A stretch of DNA of 64,000 bases, from positions 161,286 through 225,285 of the forward strand of contig NZ_SZPX01000006.1 in assembly GCF_005217605.1 (NCBI RefSeq). Direction: 5' to 3'. The stretch is from Sulfurimonas crateris (lineage in GTDB: Bacteria; Campylobacterota; Campylobacteria; Campylobacterales; Sulfurimonadaceae). Under the pieces are notes generated by a model. That model ran no database searches. It was not told where the DNA came from and saw nothing but the letters and a program-made list of their open reading frames with translations. How positions within the stretch are numbered: the stretch's first letter is position 1; the number at the start of each line of letters is the position of its first letter. This document shows positions 8,252 to 17,301 of the stretch, piece after piece. The position numbers and the translations under genes were made by a program.

Positions 8252-9688
8252 TAAATAAATATTTTTCAACATCATATCAATATCATCAAATTTCTCTTTT
8301 GTATTGATTTTTGAGTCAGTTATAAATCTTTCTCGTGTATCAAGTTTTGAGATAAATACTTTGATATTGTATTTTGCTCTTGTAACTGCAACATATGTCA
8401 GTCTATATTTTTCTTCCATACTCATATATGGGTTATCCATCAAAGTAAAAACATCCACATAGGTAGTATCGCATGTGCTACCTTGTAGTTTGTGTATGGT
8501 TGAGGCATGGATATATTGAACATCGGCAAACATATCTCTTGTGCCATAAAATGTTTTCCATAATTTTGTATTATCAGGGTAATATGCCTTTTTTGCTTTT
8601 TGTGCTATTGTTTTTAACTTGTCGTTATAAGTGTCTAAACTGTCAGGATCAACCACTCTAAAGATCTGTTGTTCATGAGCATCCACGGCTCTGCATTCCC
8701 AGTACATAATATCTAAAGAGTCATGATGTTTTAAAGTTGCACTTTGAAGTTCTACAACTTGACCATTATGATAAAGTGTCGTATCGTTTGGGCTATAAGC
8801 CTCTTTAAATCTGAGCGTATCTCCCCTTAACAGAGTTGCAGGGTTGAAGGCTTTGTTTTGCTCCCAAAATTTAGCTCTTATGATTCTGTTAAAAGAGTCA
8901 ACATTTTGATTTTTATGAGTTGCTATTATCTTATCTTCTTTGTACCATTTTTCATTTTTGTAAAAATCATTGATAAAATCTTCTTGATTATGAAAAAATT
9001 GTATTTGCTCATGGTTATATTTGGCAAAAAGTTGATTTAACGGTATAAATTTTTTACTCTCTATTCTCTCTCTTAGCTGGGTCGCTATTTTTAATACATA
9101 GCTATCTTTTGCTTGTCTTACTACCTCTTTTAGTTCAAATTGGTTTTTTAATTCATAAATCGTATTTTCATTGTCATTGACAGGCAATAATTGGTATGGG
9201 TCACCGATAAATATCACAAAGTTGACTCTACTAGTTTCCAAAGCTTCTATAATATACTCAAATAATTCACTGCCGATCATAGAGCTTTCATCTACCAAAA
9301 GAATTGATGTCGTATCTTTTTGCTTTTTTGTTTTGTCAATTTTAAATAACTCAATTCCTTTTTCAAAATCTTTAAATGGCTTTATCCCTAAAAAAGAGTG
9401 AATAGTTTTACATGTTGCGTTTATGTTGTATTTGTTGAGCATTTGTGATATTACACCTGTTGCTTTGTGCGTCGGAGATGTAATCACAAAATCAAACTCT
9501 TCTTCTTTTTTTGCTTTGAAATATTTTGCAAGTTGAGCTGTTAAAAATGTCTTACCGGTTCCAGCAGGTCCCCTTAGAGATATCATATAATCTTCTATAT
9601 CATTACTTTTCAATACTGATTTCACTCTGTTTTCTACTGTAGTTGTGATTTTATTGAAGATTTCTAATTGATGGGCTGTTAATGTCAT
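8249..9688 (-). CDS. Dda-like superfamily 1B DNA helicase
   Basis: The 479-residue protein shows SF1B helicase motifs in order: Walker A GPAGTGKT near residue 40, Walker B DESSM near 134, motif III GDPYQLLPV near 160, IHKLQGST near 403 and YVAVTRA near 433. The length and motif set fit the T4 Dda / AAA_30-UvrD_C_2 group and not full RecD. Such 5'-3' helicases act in phage replication and recombination restart. The gene is a single-gene unit under island promoter 4. In this context it may be either a defence effector or a captured phage-like replication protein. Confidence 0.85.
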   Translation of the reverse strand: MTLTAHQLEIFNKITTTVENRVKSVLKSNDIEDYMISLRGPAGTGKTFLTAQLAKYFKAKKEEEFDFVITSPTHKATGVISQMLNKYNINATCKTIHSFLGIKPFKDFEKGIELFKIDKTKKQKDTTSILLVDESSMIGSELFEYIIEALETSRVNFVIFIGDPYQLLPVNDNENTIYELKNQFELKEVVRQAKDSYVLKIATQLRERIESKKFIPLNQLFAKYNHEQIQFFHNQEDFINDFYKNEKWYKEDKIIATHKNQNVDSFNRIIRAKFWEQNKAFNPATLLRGDTLRFKEAYSPNDTTLYHNGQVVELQSATLKHHDSLDIMYWECRAVDAHEQQIFRVVDPDSLDTYNDKLKTIAQKAKKAYYPDNTKLWKTFYGTRDMFADVQYIHASTIHKLQGSTCDTTYVDVFTLMDNPYMSMEEKYRLTYVAVTRAKYNIKVFISKLDTRERFITDSKINTKEKFDDIDMMLKNIYL

Positions 9689-9716
9689 GATTCATACCCT
9701 TTGTTATATTAAAAGA

Positions 9717-9756
9717 ATTATAATAATTTAAATAGACATATTTTGTCTATTTAAAT
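9717..9756 (-). promoter_or_regulatory. Island promoter 4 (most symmetrical copy)
   Basis: Minus strand: TAGACAAAATATGTCTA (9749-9733), exactly 10 nt, then TATAAT (9722-9717), 28 bp before the helicase start. The dyad extends to a perfect 13-bp inverted repeat, ATTTAAATAGACA / TGTCTATTTAAAT (9726-9738 and 9744-9756), and overlaps the stop codon of the LRR gene. This copy equals the consensus. Confidence 0.8.
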
Positions 9757-11202
9757 ATCTGGTATCTCAAATGGATCACTTTTATGTGAAAGCATGATAC
9801 ACCCCATCCCAAGATAATCTTTCTCATCCATCCAACTATCAGTATCAATATCTAATCCAAGAGTACTAATCTCATCATCAAATTCACTATATTTACTATG
9901 AACCAAATTTATAGTGTCTATATTTTTTAGCCGATGAAAGTTTTTTATAAACCATGGCAATAACCTATCATCAAAACTTATTTTTTCTAAGTTTTCTACA
10001 TGTAGATACTCTAGAGAGTTTTCATCTATTAGGGTATTTTCAATATCTAGCTCTTTTAAAGTAGTGATATTTGCGATAGATGCTGGAAGTTTTTTGATAG
10101 GATTATTTGATATTGAAAGATGTTTCAACTTTGTCAAATTATCCATATCATCTGGTAAAGATTTTATTTTATTTCCATGCAAACAAAGAGTATCAAGTTC
10201 TTTTAGTTCATAAACACTTTTTGGGAACTCTTCTATTTCATTGTTACAAAGCACAAGGATATTACATTTTGAAATTCCTATTCCATCTGGAAGTGATTTG
10301 ATTTTATTGTTTTTAAATTCAAGCAAGAAGCTGTTTTTTTTGATTTCAAAAAGCTCTTTTGGTATCTCTTCTAAATTACAATTTTCAAAACCCTCAATTA
10401 CATTACATTGATGAATAAATCCCCCTATTCTTGAGAATTTAATGTGGTCTATTTTATATTTATCTGCCCATTGGATTAATCTTTGTACTTGTTCTATTTT
10501 ATCTATATTCTTTTTTAAACAAATGGCTTGTAGATCTTCAGGCTCATCTTCATTTATTTTCATACTTACTTCATAGTTGTCTGTTTGAACATAGGTCAGA
10601 ATATTTTTATTTGCATATTCAAAAGTATCACATAGCTCATCTGGGAGATGAAAAATATAAGTCGTTTCTATATTCATAACTATACCATTGAAATATGTAG
10701 CAACATAAAAACCATACTCATCTTCAATTTCAATATCAAAGTAAGCTTTTTTATCATCACTATTTTGCGATATTATCTCTTGTCGTTTTTTTGAAAAATC
10801 TAAAAGTTCAAAAATATCAAGATCAAGCTTTTTATCTACTTCGTCAGGAATAATAAATCCAATATCGTCTAAATGCATAGTTAGATTATCTAAAATTTTT
10901 AATGTTGTGCGATGACTAACATTAAAAATATCCAATATATTTAAAGCGATTTTAGTCTTCTTTGAATCATCCCCAAAAAAACTATCCTCTTTTGCATAAA
11001 ACGGTAGATACTCATATATCTTTTTATTTACAGTAAAAGTAAAATCATCAGCTTTAATCTGACTTGTGATTTTTTCAAAGTTCTCTTTTGATTTATACAT
11101 AGAAGCTATGATTCTAAACTCAATATCTCTTAAATGTATGATATCTATTTGCGATTCCTTTTGCCAACAGCTTGCATCTATCGTAATATTTTTTTCTTCC
11201 AT
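9751..11202 (-). CDS. LRR protein with N-terminal DnaB-N-like domain
   Basis: Residues about 18-115 resemble the DnaB helicase N-terminal helical domain: RDIEFRIIASMYKSKENF followed by KADDFTFTVNKKIYEYL, matching the family pattern of a helix, x-x-DF, then K-x-IYEYL. A middle region of unknown type leads to QRLIQWADKYKIDHI, a cap shared by the other LRR proteins of the island, and then about eight LRRs between residues 255 and 440 (LKHLSISNNPIKKLPASI). The DnaB-N fold binds primase and loaders, so the protein may monitor replisomes; that is inference. It follows the small zinc-ribbon gene and probably shares its promoter. Confidence 0.7.
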   Translation of the reverse strand: MEEKNITIDASCWQKESQIDIIHLRDIEFRIIASMYKSKENFEKITSQIKADDFTFTVNKKIYEYLPFYAKEDSFFGDDSKKTKIALNILDIFNVSHRTTLKILDNLTMHLDDIGFIIPDEVDKKLDLDIFELLDFSKKRQEIISQNSDDKKAYFDIEIEDEYGFYVATYFNGIVMNIETTYIFHLPDELCDTFEYANKNILTYVQTDNYEVSMKINEDEPEDLQAICLKKNIDKIEQVQRLIQWADKYKIDHIKFSRIGGFIHQCNVIEGFENCNLEEIPKELFEIKKNSFLLEFKNNKIKSLPDGIGISKCNILVLCNNEIEEFPKSVYELKELDTLCLHGNKIKSLPDDMDNLTKLKHLSISNNPIKKLPASIANITTLKELDIENTLIDENSLEYLHVENLEKISFDDRLLPWFIKNFHRLKNIDTINLVHSKYSEFDDEISTLGLDIDTDSWMDEKDYLGMGCIMLSHKSDPFEIPDI

Positions 11203-11284
11203 ATTTTATTTACCTTTTTTATTTTCTATCCAAGATGATAAAGTTGTAGCAGTTTTAGGCGATATCCCCTCAACTACATCTATA

Positions 11285-11629
11285 TTATGCAATCTCAAAC
11301 CTCTCTATTTGCAACTCCGCTAATATCTGTTCAACTTCATTGACTAACCTTTCATCAACATCTATAGATAAAATTTTAGGGTATTCATTTGATATGAATT
11401 TTAAGAAAGTCCAAAAAGCTAAGTTTTTATCGTTCGTATTTTGCTGGATTTGAACTATAACGTTTCCAAATTTAGATAAGACATCTTCTGAAAAGTGCCA
11501 ATCACTGAATAAAATATCTAAATCCATATCTCCCGTTGATGCAATACCACATTTATCACATTCACACAATGCACCAAATTTGACATTTCCACAATTAAAA
11601 CATAATGCTAATGACATACATATTCCCAT
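11285..11629 (-). CDS. Small zinc-ribbon-like protein
   Basis: The 114-residue protein starts with paired cysteines, CFNCGNVKFGALCECDKCG, typical of a zinc ribbon, followed by an acidic helical domain (DMDLDILFSDWHF). Either the ATG at 11629 or the one at 11617 may be the start; GGGAAT precedes the second. It is the first gene under island promoter 5 and is followed by the DnaB-N/LRR gene after 82 bp. That gap contains an open stretch in another frame that could be a lost C-terminus (see findings). No family is recognised beyond the ribbon. Confidence 0.6.
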   Translation of the reverse strand: MGICMSLALCFNCGNVKFGALCECDKCGIASTGDMDLDILFSDWHFSEDVLSKFGNVIVQIQQNTNDKNLAFWTFLKFISNEYPKILSIDVDERLVNEVEQILAELQIERFEIA

Positions 11630-11681
11630 TTAGTATATTTTTTTGTGTTCACTGTTTTTTCTCCTTTTAAGTTATAGTCAA

Positions 11682-11714
11682 AGTATATTGATTAAAATAG
11701 ACATATTTTGACTA
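11682..11714 (-). promoter_or_regulatory. Island promoter 5
   Basis: Minus strand: TAGTCAAAATATGTCTA (11714-11698), exactly 10 nt, then TATACT (11687-11682), 52 bp before the zinc-ribbon start. The 17-mer is identical to that of promoter 1. Confidence 0.7.
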
Positions 11715-11721
11715 TTTTAAA

Positions 11722-13248
11722 TTAAATTGGAGGTATTTTTATATTTTTTTGCGAGACATACTCATCAAACCAAGCCTTTATGATGTTTGTATCTTCTCTT
11801 GAGAGCTTTTGGTTCTGTTTTGAACTGGCTTGAACTATTTGGTTGTTTTTAACCTCGACTGCCATGTGTAAAACACCATCTTTGAAAAACCCATACACCG
11901 TGGTGCGTTTGTTTTTTATGAGTTCTCCATATCCTGAGAGGCAGTTTTGAAGAGCTACTGACCACTCGTAGAGTTCAAGTCCATTTTGTGGGAGTTGCAC
12001 GCTGTATGGCTCTTTTATGACACACCCTCTTTTTTGTGCTACACTATATTCAAAGCTCACTTCAAACAGTTTTTCATGCACTAACCTTCTATGTATATAT
12101 GTAATCACATCATGAAACTCCAAACACCTCGGCTTTACTTTTTCGATTTTTTGTATCATTTCATCATCAAATTGACTAAACATCTCTAATGTATCAAAAA
12201 ATAGATATGCAGCTTTGCAGCTAAAATCATTCATAAGCATCTCTATTTGCTTTTGCGTATAAGTTTGCGATAGATAAGCAAAAAGCTCTTCAATACCCTC
12301 ATAAGAGCGATTTTCAATCCATTCATCTTCAAATTTGAGTGTCACCATCCTTGTTGCAATATTGACATCAGATATATATTTGCACACGGAGAAAATATAA
12401 TAAAAATTGTATTTTTTAATTGTACTAATCTGCTCTTTATAGTCTTGAAACACCGCTTTTTGAAGTGACTTCTCTTTTCTGTAGCTTAAAACATATTCAA
12501 GTCCTTGCTTGATAGTAAGCGGTTTGTTATCAGGAAGCAAAAGCACCTCTTGCCACGCTATAAAACCATACTCTTTAAGATGTGGATATGCAAGAAAAAA
12601 TGAGATATCTTTGATGGAGGTGCAATCGTATTTTACAAGTGCCAAATCATCGCATAAAGGGTGCTTTATTAAGAGTTGTAACATCTGCTTTTTAAAAAAA
12701 GCGAGTAAGGGGTGTCTGTTTATTACTTCACTTTGAGATGGATCCTTACCATAAAAATAATGATCATCAATTAAAAAGTCCAAATCAAACTCAACCATAG
12801 GTTTTTCATTGCTTCGACCGTTTTTATCCACAAATAAAGAGTAAATAGTTTTATCGTAATATTCAACTTTTTCACTTGAGAGATCTATGAAGTTTGGAAT
12901 CTGAAGGTTGAGCAAAAAAAGCAAATTGTTTTCATCTGTGCTGTGCTCTATCTCTATTTTTAGATTTTCTTGCAGCAGATCATAAAAAGGAATCTTCTCT
13001 ATAGGGACATACCACGCATGATTGGAAATATAATAGAGTGCATCATAAAAAACATCATTGCCACATTCACTGCATTGGTATTGTTCTAGTTCCTTTTTTG
13101 CTTGCTTGATGATTCTCTTTTGCAAACCGCATGAGCAGATATAGAGCTCTATCTCGTAAGGTAACTTCTCATTATTGCAAGAAAAGAGATTGCGAGTGGT
13201 GTTGATATCAATGGTAGTTTTCCACGGTATGGCGGTTTTCATCTGCAT
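11722..13248 (-). CDS. PcfJ-like protein
   Basis: The 508-residue protein has an N-terminal zinc-binding pair (CSCGLQ ... CSECGND near residues 38-65), a long unassigned helical middle and a C-terminal segment near residues 425-495 resembling PcfJ-like proteins: GLELYEWSVALQNCLSGYG, then a beta-rich part ending VQASSKQNQKL. PcfJ-like proteins occur on conjugative elements, phages and defence islands and their function is unclear. The gene is a single-gene unit under island promoter 6. No ribosome binding site is obvious at either ATG (13248 or 13242). Confidence 0.65.
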   Translation of the reverse strand: MQMKTAIPWKTTIDINTTRNLFSCNNEKLPYEIELYICSCGLQKRIIKQAKKELEQYQCSECGNDVFYDALYYISNHAWYVPIEKIPFYDLLQENLKIEIEHSTDENNLLFLLNLQIPNFIDLSSEKVEYYDKTIYSLFVDKNGRSNEKPMVEFDLDFLIDDHYFYGKDPSQSEVINRHPLLAFFKKQMLQLLIKHPLCDDLALVKYDCTSIKDISFFLAYPHLKEYGFIAWQEVLLLPDNKPLTIKQGLEYVLSYRKEKSLQKAVFQDYKEQISTIKKYNFYYIFSVCKYISDVNIATRMVTLKFEDEWIENRSYEGIEELFAYLSQTYTQKQIEMLMNDFSCKAAYLFFDTLEMFSQFDDEMIQKIEKVKPRCLEFHDVITYIHRRLVHEKLFEVSFEYSVAQKRGCVIKEPYSVQLPQNGLELYEWSVALQNCLSGYGELIKNKRTTVYGFFKDGVLHMAVEVKNNQIVQASSKQNQKLSREDTNIIKAWFDEYVSQKNIKIPPI

Positions 13249-13325
13249 ATGTTGTATCGCTTTTTTTCTAATTTATCGACTAAGTTTTGATATTTTAATA
13301 AATATTTTCAAATTTCACTTTTCAT

Positions 13326-13358
13326 ACTGTATCAAACTATATAGTCATATTATGTCTA
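13326..13358 (-). promoter_or_regulatory. Island promoter 6
   Basis: Minus strand: TAGACATAATATGACTA (13358-13342), exactly 10 nt, then TACAGT (13331-13326), 77 bp before the PcfJ-like start. Confidence 0.65.
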
Positions 13359-13371
13359 AATATATTTATTG

Positions 13372-13530
13372 TCAGAATGGTGGTTCTTCAAATTCATCAT
13401 CAAAAGGGTTATACTCCGGTGTTTGTTCTTTAGATTTTTGTTCTGTGTTTGCTATCGCCAAGCCGCCTTGAGTAAAACGCATCTCTATATCTTTTGTTAG
13501 GTGTCCTACCATGATTACTTTGTTGTACAT
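13372..13530 (-). CDS. Mini-SSB: internally deleted single-strand DNA-binding protein
   Basis: An ATG at 13530 (AAGGA six bases upstream) opens a 52-residue frame. It begins MYNKVIMVGHLTKDIEMRF, the first strands of an SSB OB fold, continues QGGLAIANT, and then jumps to a short linker and an acidic tail NPFDDEFEEPPF like the SSB C-terminal tip. Normal SSBs are about 150-200 residues, so most of the OB fold and linker is missing while reading frame, start and tail are intact. It has its own island promoter (13560-13592). It may be a remnant, or a peptide that presents the SSB tip to SSB-binding proteins. DNA binding is unlikely with so little of the fold. Confidence 0.65.
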   Translation of the reverse strand: MYNKVIMVGHLTKDIEMRFTQGGLAIANTEQKSKEQTPEYNPFDDEFEEPPF

Positions 13531-13559
13531 TTTTTTCCTTTTTTTGTTTTTTCTTTGTC

Positions 13560-13592
13560 ATTTTAGTGAAAATGATAGTCAGATTATGTCTA
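13560..13592 (-). promoter_or_regulatory. Island promoter 7
   Basis: Minus strand: TAGACATAATCTGACTA (13592-13576), exactly 10 nt, then TAAAAT (13565-13560), 29 bp before the mini-SSB start. Confidence 0.65.
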
Positions 13593-13623
13593 TGATTTAT
13601 TTTTAATTTTATGCGCGCTTAGT

Positions 13624-14052
13624 TTACAAAAGTATCTTGCAGCCATTTTCTGCAAGCTCTTGAAGCCACTTTTGTTGTAACTCGCTCAATTGTAAATTCG
13701 GGTTTTCGCATAGACTCAGCCATCTAAGATTTTTTAATTCTATTATATTTTGCGGTAGCTCAAAGAGCTTATTACCAGATAAATACAAACTTTCTAACAT
13801 TTGCAATTCGCCCATGTTTAGTGGCAAGTAGCGAAGTTGATTATCTGAGAGTATGAGAGTTTTTAAATTATGTAACTTTGTGATTGACTCAGGTATCTCT
13901 CGCAACTTATTTTCACTTATATCAAGCTCTTCAAGATTGACAAATAAAAAAATCTTTTCATCCAAGCTCTGCAAATTTGAGTTTGAGAAATTACATCTAT
14001 TACTAGTGATAAACTCTAAAAGTTTATGATTGTACAATTCGTGAATCGACAT
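13624..14052 (-). CDS. Short leucine-rich-repeat protein
   Basis: This 142-residue protein consists almost entirely of LRRs of the LxxLxLSxNxLxxLPxxI type (for example LHNLKTLILSDNQLRYLP), about four to five units. A C-terminal cap QLSELQQKWLQELAENGC recurs in the larger LRR proteins at 18.4-19.3 and 20.6-23.7 kb. No effector domain is present, so it may act as a binding module for another island protein. AGAGGAG precedes the ATG. The gene is a separate unit under island promoter 8. Confidence 0.8.
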   Translation of the reverse strand: MSIHELYNHKLLEFITSNRCNFSNSNLQSLDEKIFLFVNLEELDISENKLREIPESITKLHNLKTLILSDNQLRYLPLNMGELQMLESLYLSGNKLFELPQNIIELKNLRWLSLCENPNLQLSELQQKWLQELAENGCKILL

Positions 14053-14078
14053 TATACTTCTCCTCTATTTTTGAGGAA

Positions 14079-14111
14079 ATTATAAAAGATTCCATGGTCA
14101 CATTTTGGCTA
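14079..14111 (-). promoter_or_regulatory. Island promoter 8 (variant element)
   Basis: Minus strand: TAGCCAAAATGTGACCA (14111-14095), exactly 10 nt, then TATAAT (14084-14079), 26 bp before the short LRR gene. The element overlaps the stop codon of the methyltransferase-like gene upstream. Confidence 0.6.
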
Positions 14112-16028
14112 CTTTAAAAGTTTTTTATCTGTAAGTTCATTTAAAAAACTCACCAGTGCAATAACCATCAAATGTGCATCAAGTTTCTGTTTGCCGGTAT
14201 CTCTATCTTCTTCATGGACGCCTCGGTTGCCTATGGTTCTAATCGTCTGCACATAGTTTGTAATCGTTTTGTCAAATACTTTTTTCTCATACGAGAGATA
14301 GCGGATTTTATCGTTAAAAGAGATAGTTCTTTCGTTTTTTTCATATTGGCTATAAATCTTAGAGGTGATAACCTCGGCAACTTTTCGTATTTTAAAGATT
14401 GCGTATTCAGGATCTGAGTTTATAGAGTCTTCTAAGATTTTCATATTCAGTATCGGTACAACATAGTTCGAATAATTGTTTAACGCATCCAATATATCGA
14501 GCTGATAACTTTTTTGAACTATTTGTATCTCGTCTCTTTTTTCTTGAACCACCTCTTCGGATATCTGTTTTACTTCAAAGATTTTTTCATATCTTGTTGT
14601 ACCGTTGATGTCGGTATCTCTTGAAGCTATAAGCTCTGTATCGAAATTTTCATCGAAATAATTGAAAAATAGATCAAGCCTATTGTTAAGTTTATCGTTT
14701 CTGTTTGGACTTACACACACGAAAATAGAAGCAGTATTGCTACCTTGAGAGACTTTTTTGAAAAAGTTAGTATCAAGCGAAAAGTTTTCAACATCAAGTA
14801 TATTTGAAAAAAGATGCAAAGTTTCTAAACCGTTGCTGCAATCTAACATGTCAGCGTCCAAGCAATCAAAATCACTGTTTATAGCACAGATGTTATACTC
14901 TTTTTGTTTAAGTACATCAACATGGAGCAAAGCTCTGCTAAGTGCGAGAGAAGATGGCTCTATGAGAGTGATGTTTTCTATGTTTAGCTCTATATTTCGC
15001 TCTTTAGCATAGTTTAAAAGTACAATGGTCGCCATACCTTGACCGCATGCCCAATCGACTATATTAAATTTTTCATATCGGAGTTTGTCTATGATGGCAT
15101 CATACGCACTGTAAAGTTTTGCTTTATGCTTACTGCCAAAAGAGGCGAGATATTTGTAGAGTAAGACTTCATCATCTATGATAGCTTCACCCCTTATAAG
15201 TCTGTCATAGAGTTCCTGCTTATCGCCAATACTTTGGATATATTTATATGCGATACTTTTTATCTCATCAAAAGTTGGATTAACGAGACTATAGAGTTTT
15301 TGCGAGTATGGGCTATTTTCTTTAGAGACGGTTGATGGTTCAAGTATACAAAGAAGCTTTTTGTGACTGATGGAGTTTAGTATATTTGTTGTAAGAAGAT
15401 AGCTATCCTCTGGATTTGTCTTGATGATTTGCTCATAAAAGTTTTTTAGCAATACATCTTGGAGAAACCCGTGCTCTGCTTTTTTCTCTAAAAGCATTTT
15501 TACAAAAAAACTAAACAACTCTTCATTGCCGACTCTTTGAAACTGAGCTATCGCTAATTGGCAAAAGTACAAAAATGTTTTGATAGCTTTAGTATTGTAC
15601 TCATCGACTTTTACAGAATTATCCAGTAAACCCAAAATTGCATCATATCTACTGAAGTAATCTTTTGAAATATCATTTACTCTGAGGTAGAGCTTTGCTG
15701 CTTCAAGCCTTAGTTTTGTTGCACCATTTGGCAGATAATCAGCTATGATAGTTATAGCACCTATGAGTGAAGTTTGTAAAAACTTTTCAGCAAGGAGTAT
15801 TAAAAAAGCATTAATAGTTTTGCTGTTATGGTTTTGTATAAGATTGTTATCCAATAAATTATAAAGCATATCTTCTATATCAAACTTTATTTTTTGAATC
15901 TCATCATCTGAAATATTTAGTAAGTACTCTTCAAGCTCCAGAAAACATGACTCAAGATAAGCACTAAAATCATCTTGTGTTTGTAAGCTTGCAATATCTT
16001 TTGAAAATTTATTAAAATCAAATATCAT
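14109..16028 (-). CDS. Methyltransferase-like protein with C-terminal DUF4145/HEPN-like helical domain
   Basis: The 639-residue protein has a helical N-terminal 240 residues, then a Rossmann-type methyltransferase-like region. It contains NSPYSQKLYSL, motif I VDWACGQGMAT near residue 322, IEPSSLALSRALLHV and CVSPNRND. The last 120 residues (FKIRKVAEVITSKIY ... TIRTIGNRGVHEED) resemble the DUF4145/HEPN-like domain seen with restriction and defence enzymes. The methyltransferase-like region is a paralogue of the one in the J-domain/LRR protein at 20.6-23.7 kb. It is the last gene of a tight minus-strand cluster; the next gene upstream ends 6 bp away. SAM binding is plausible from motif I; the substrate is unknown. 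Confidence 0.7.
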   Translation of the reverse strand: MIFDFNKFSKDIASLQTQDDFSAYLESCFLELEEYLLNISDDEIQKIKFDIEDMLYNLLDNNLIQNHNSKTINAFLILLAEKFLQTSLIGAITIIADYLPNGATKLRLEAAKLYLRVNDISKDYFSRYDAILGLLDNSVKVDEYNTKAIKTFLYFCQLAIAQFQRVGNEELFSFFVKMLLEKKAEHGFLQDVLLKNFYEQIIKTNPEDSYLLTTNILNSISHKKLLCILEPSTVSKENSPYSQKLYSLVNPTFDEIKSIAYKYIQSIGDKQELYDRLIRGEAIIDDEVLLYKYLASFGSKHKAKLYSAYDAIIDKLRYEKFNIVDWACGQGMATIVLLNYAKERNIELNIENITLIEPSSLALSRALLHVDVLKQKEYNICAINSDFDCLDADMLDCSNGLETLHLFSNILDVENFSLDTNFFKKVSQGSNTASIFVCVSPNRNDKLNNRLDLFFNYFDENFDTELIASRDTDINGTTRYEKIFEVKQISEEVVQEKRDEIQIVQKSYQLDILDALNNYSNYVVPILNMKILEDSINSDPEYAIFKIRKVAEVITSKIYSQYEKNERTISFNDKIRYLSYEKKVFDKTITNYVQTIRTIGNRGVHEEDRDTGKQKLDAHLMVIALVSFLNELTDKKLLK

Positions 16029-16034
16029 TTTTTC

Positions 16035-17300
16035 CTACTTCAAAAAAACTTTTTGTCTCTTTATTTTGAATTTTTCTATCGTGATATATTCCGTATCAAA
16101 ATATGTCTCTCTTTTAACACCATAGTTTTTATTTTGAGTTATTTTAACAGACTTTGGTTGATTAGGGTATGGAAGATATTCATACTCGTACCCTTTTATT
16201 TTGTCTTTAAAACAATAGTCATAAATAGTTTCGATAGTGATATAATCAAGCTTACTCTCAAGTGTAAACTTCATATTAAGCTTGTCTTTTTTAAAAAGTT
16301 TTTTGAAATACTTATCTTTTATCTCTACTTTCTCTTCTGATCTTAAAATTGTATATCCAAAATATATACCCAAAATAGCAAGTGATATTTCAGCCACTTC
16401 ATAAGGTATCAAGCTTTTTATATCTATTTTGAAATTGTCTTTTTTGTTGGAGTCTTTTTGCCTAAAATAGTACACTAGCCCTATAAGATAATGCTCTATA
16501 TCATTTTTTTCAAGTAAACTTTTGAGTGCTTTTCTTGTGCCTGTAGGGCTTATCATCTCTAAGAAGATACTCTTAAGTTCACTATCTTCAATCTTTTGCG
16601 ACTCTTTGATGATAAACTCTTTATCTATTTGAGCAGTTGAATATAATAGCTTTTTAAACTCTTCGTTTTGTTTGAGTATATTTAACTCTTCAAATATTTT
16701 ATCATCTAATGGTTTTTCAAGAAGTTTTGAAAGTGTACTAAAATAGCGTTCTGAGTAGTTGGCTATTTTGCTAACATCATCACAGTAGTAAACTTCACTG
16801 TTTTTCATAAAGGCAAACATCCCCATTCTTTTATCAAAAACTCTTATTTGCTCTTCAAAATTATCTATAGCGATATCATCTTGTAGTGGCTTATATTCTC
16901 TTTGTTCAAATATAGGCTTTTTATTTTTAAGATACACAGAAAAAAGATTTTTAGGTAAAAAGCCATTTTCTCCATTTTGGATTTGTACATCTATGTGTTT
17001 TATAATCTGTTGATTTTGCACATATACTTTTTTGATACGAGTTATAGGAAGAGGAAAATCAAAATAATAAATGCCATCCACTTCTTGAAGTCTCTTTTTC
17101 TCTTCATCGGTAAAAATAAGTTCTAAAAGTATTTGATACTCATCTAGCTCTTTTATATATCCATCAGATACAACTAAAAAGTTTGGATTTTTTGATTGGG
17201 TATCTATCTCTTTGTTTTCATCAAGATACTTATCTGGTACTATTAGTCCTCGTTGGATATAGTCTTGTAGTTTGATTCTATTTATTTGAAGTAGATACAT
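16035..17300 (-). CDS. Hypothetical protein between helicase and methyltransferase-like genes
   Basis: A 421-residue protein begins MYLLQINRIKLQDYIQRGLI. The ATG at 17300 is chosen because GAGG lies five bases upstream and the codon directly follows the helicase stop; an upstream ATG at 17327 would overlap the helicase gene. The protein is lysine and glutamate rich with mixed alpha/beta composition and shows no transmembrane segment or motif I can assign. Its position, 1 bp after the UvrD-like helicase and 6 bp before the methyltransferase-like gene, implies one operon and probably one complex or pathway. Confidence 0.7.
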   Translation of the reverse strand: MYLLQINRIKLQDYIQRGLIVPDKYLDENKEIDTQSKNPNFLVVSDGYIKELDEYQILLELIFTDEEKKRLQEVDGIYYFDFPLPITRIKKVYVQNQQIIKHIDVQIQNGENGFLPKNLFSVYLKNKKPIFEQREYKPLQDDIAIDNFEEQIRVFDKRMGMFAFMKNSEVYYCDDVSKIANYSERYFSTLSKLLEKPLDDKIFEELNILKQNEEFKKLLYSTAQIDKEFIIKESQKIEDSELKSIFLEMISPTGTRKALKSLLEKNDIEHYLIGLVYYFRQKDSNKKDNFKIDIKSLIPYEVAEISLAILGIYFGYTILRSEEKVEIKDKYFKKLFKKDKLNMKFTLESKLDYITIETIYDYCFKDKIKGYEYEYLPYPNQPKSVKITQNKNYGVKRETYFDTEYITIEKFKIKRQKVFLK

Positions 17301-17301
17301 T

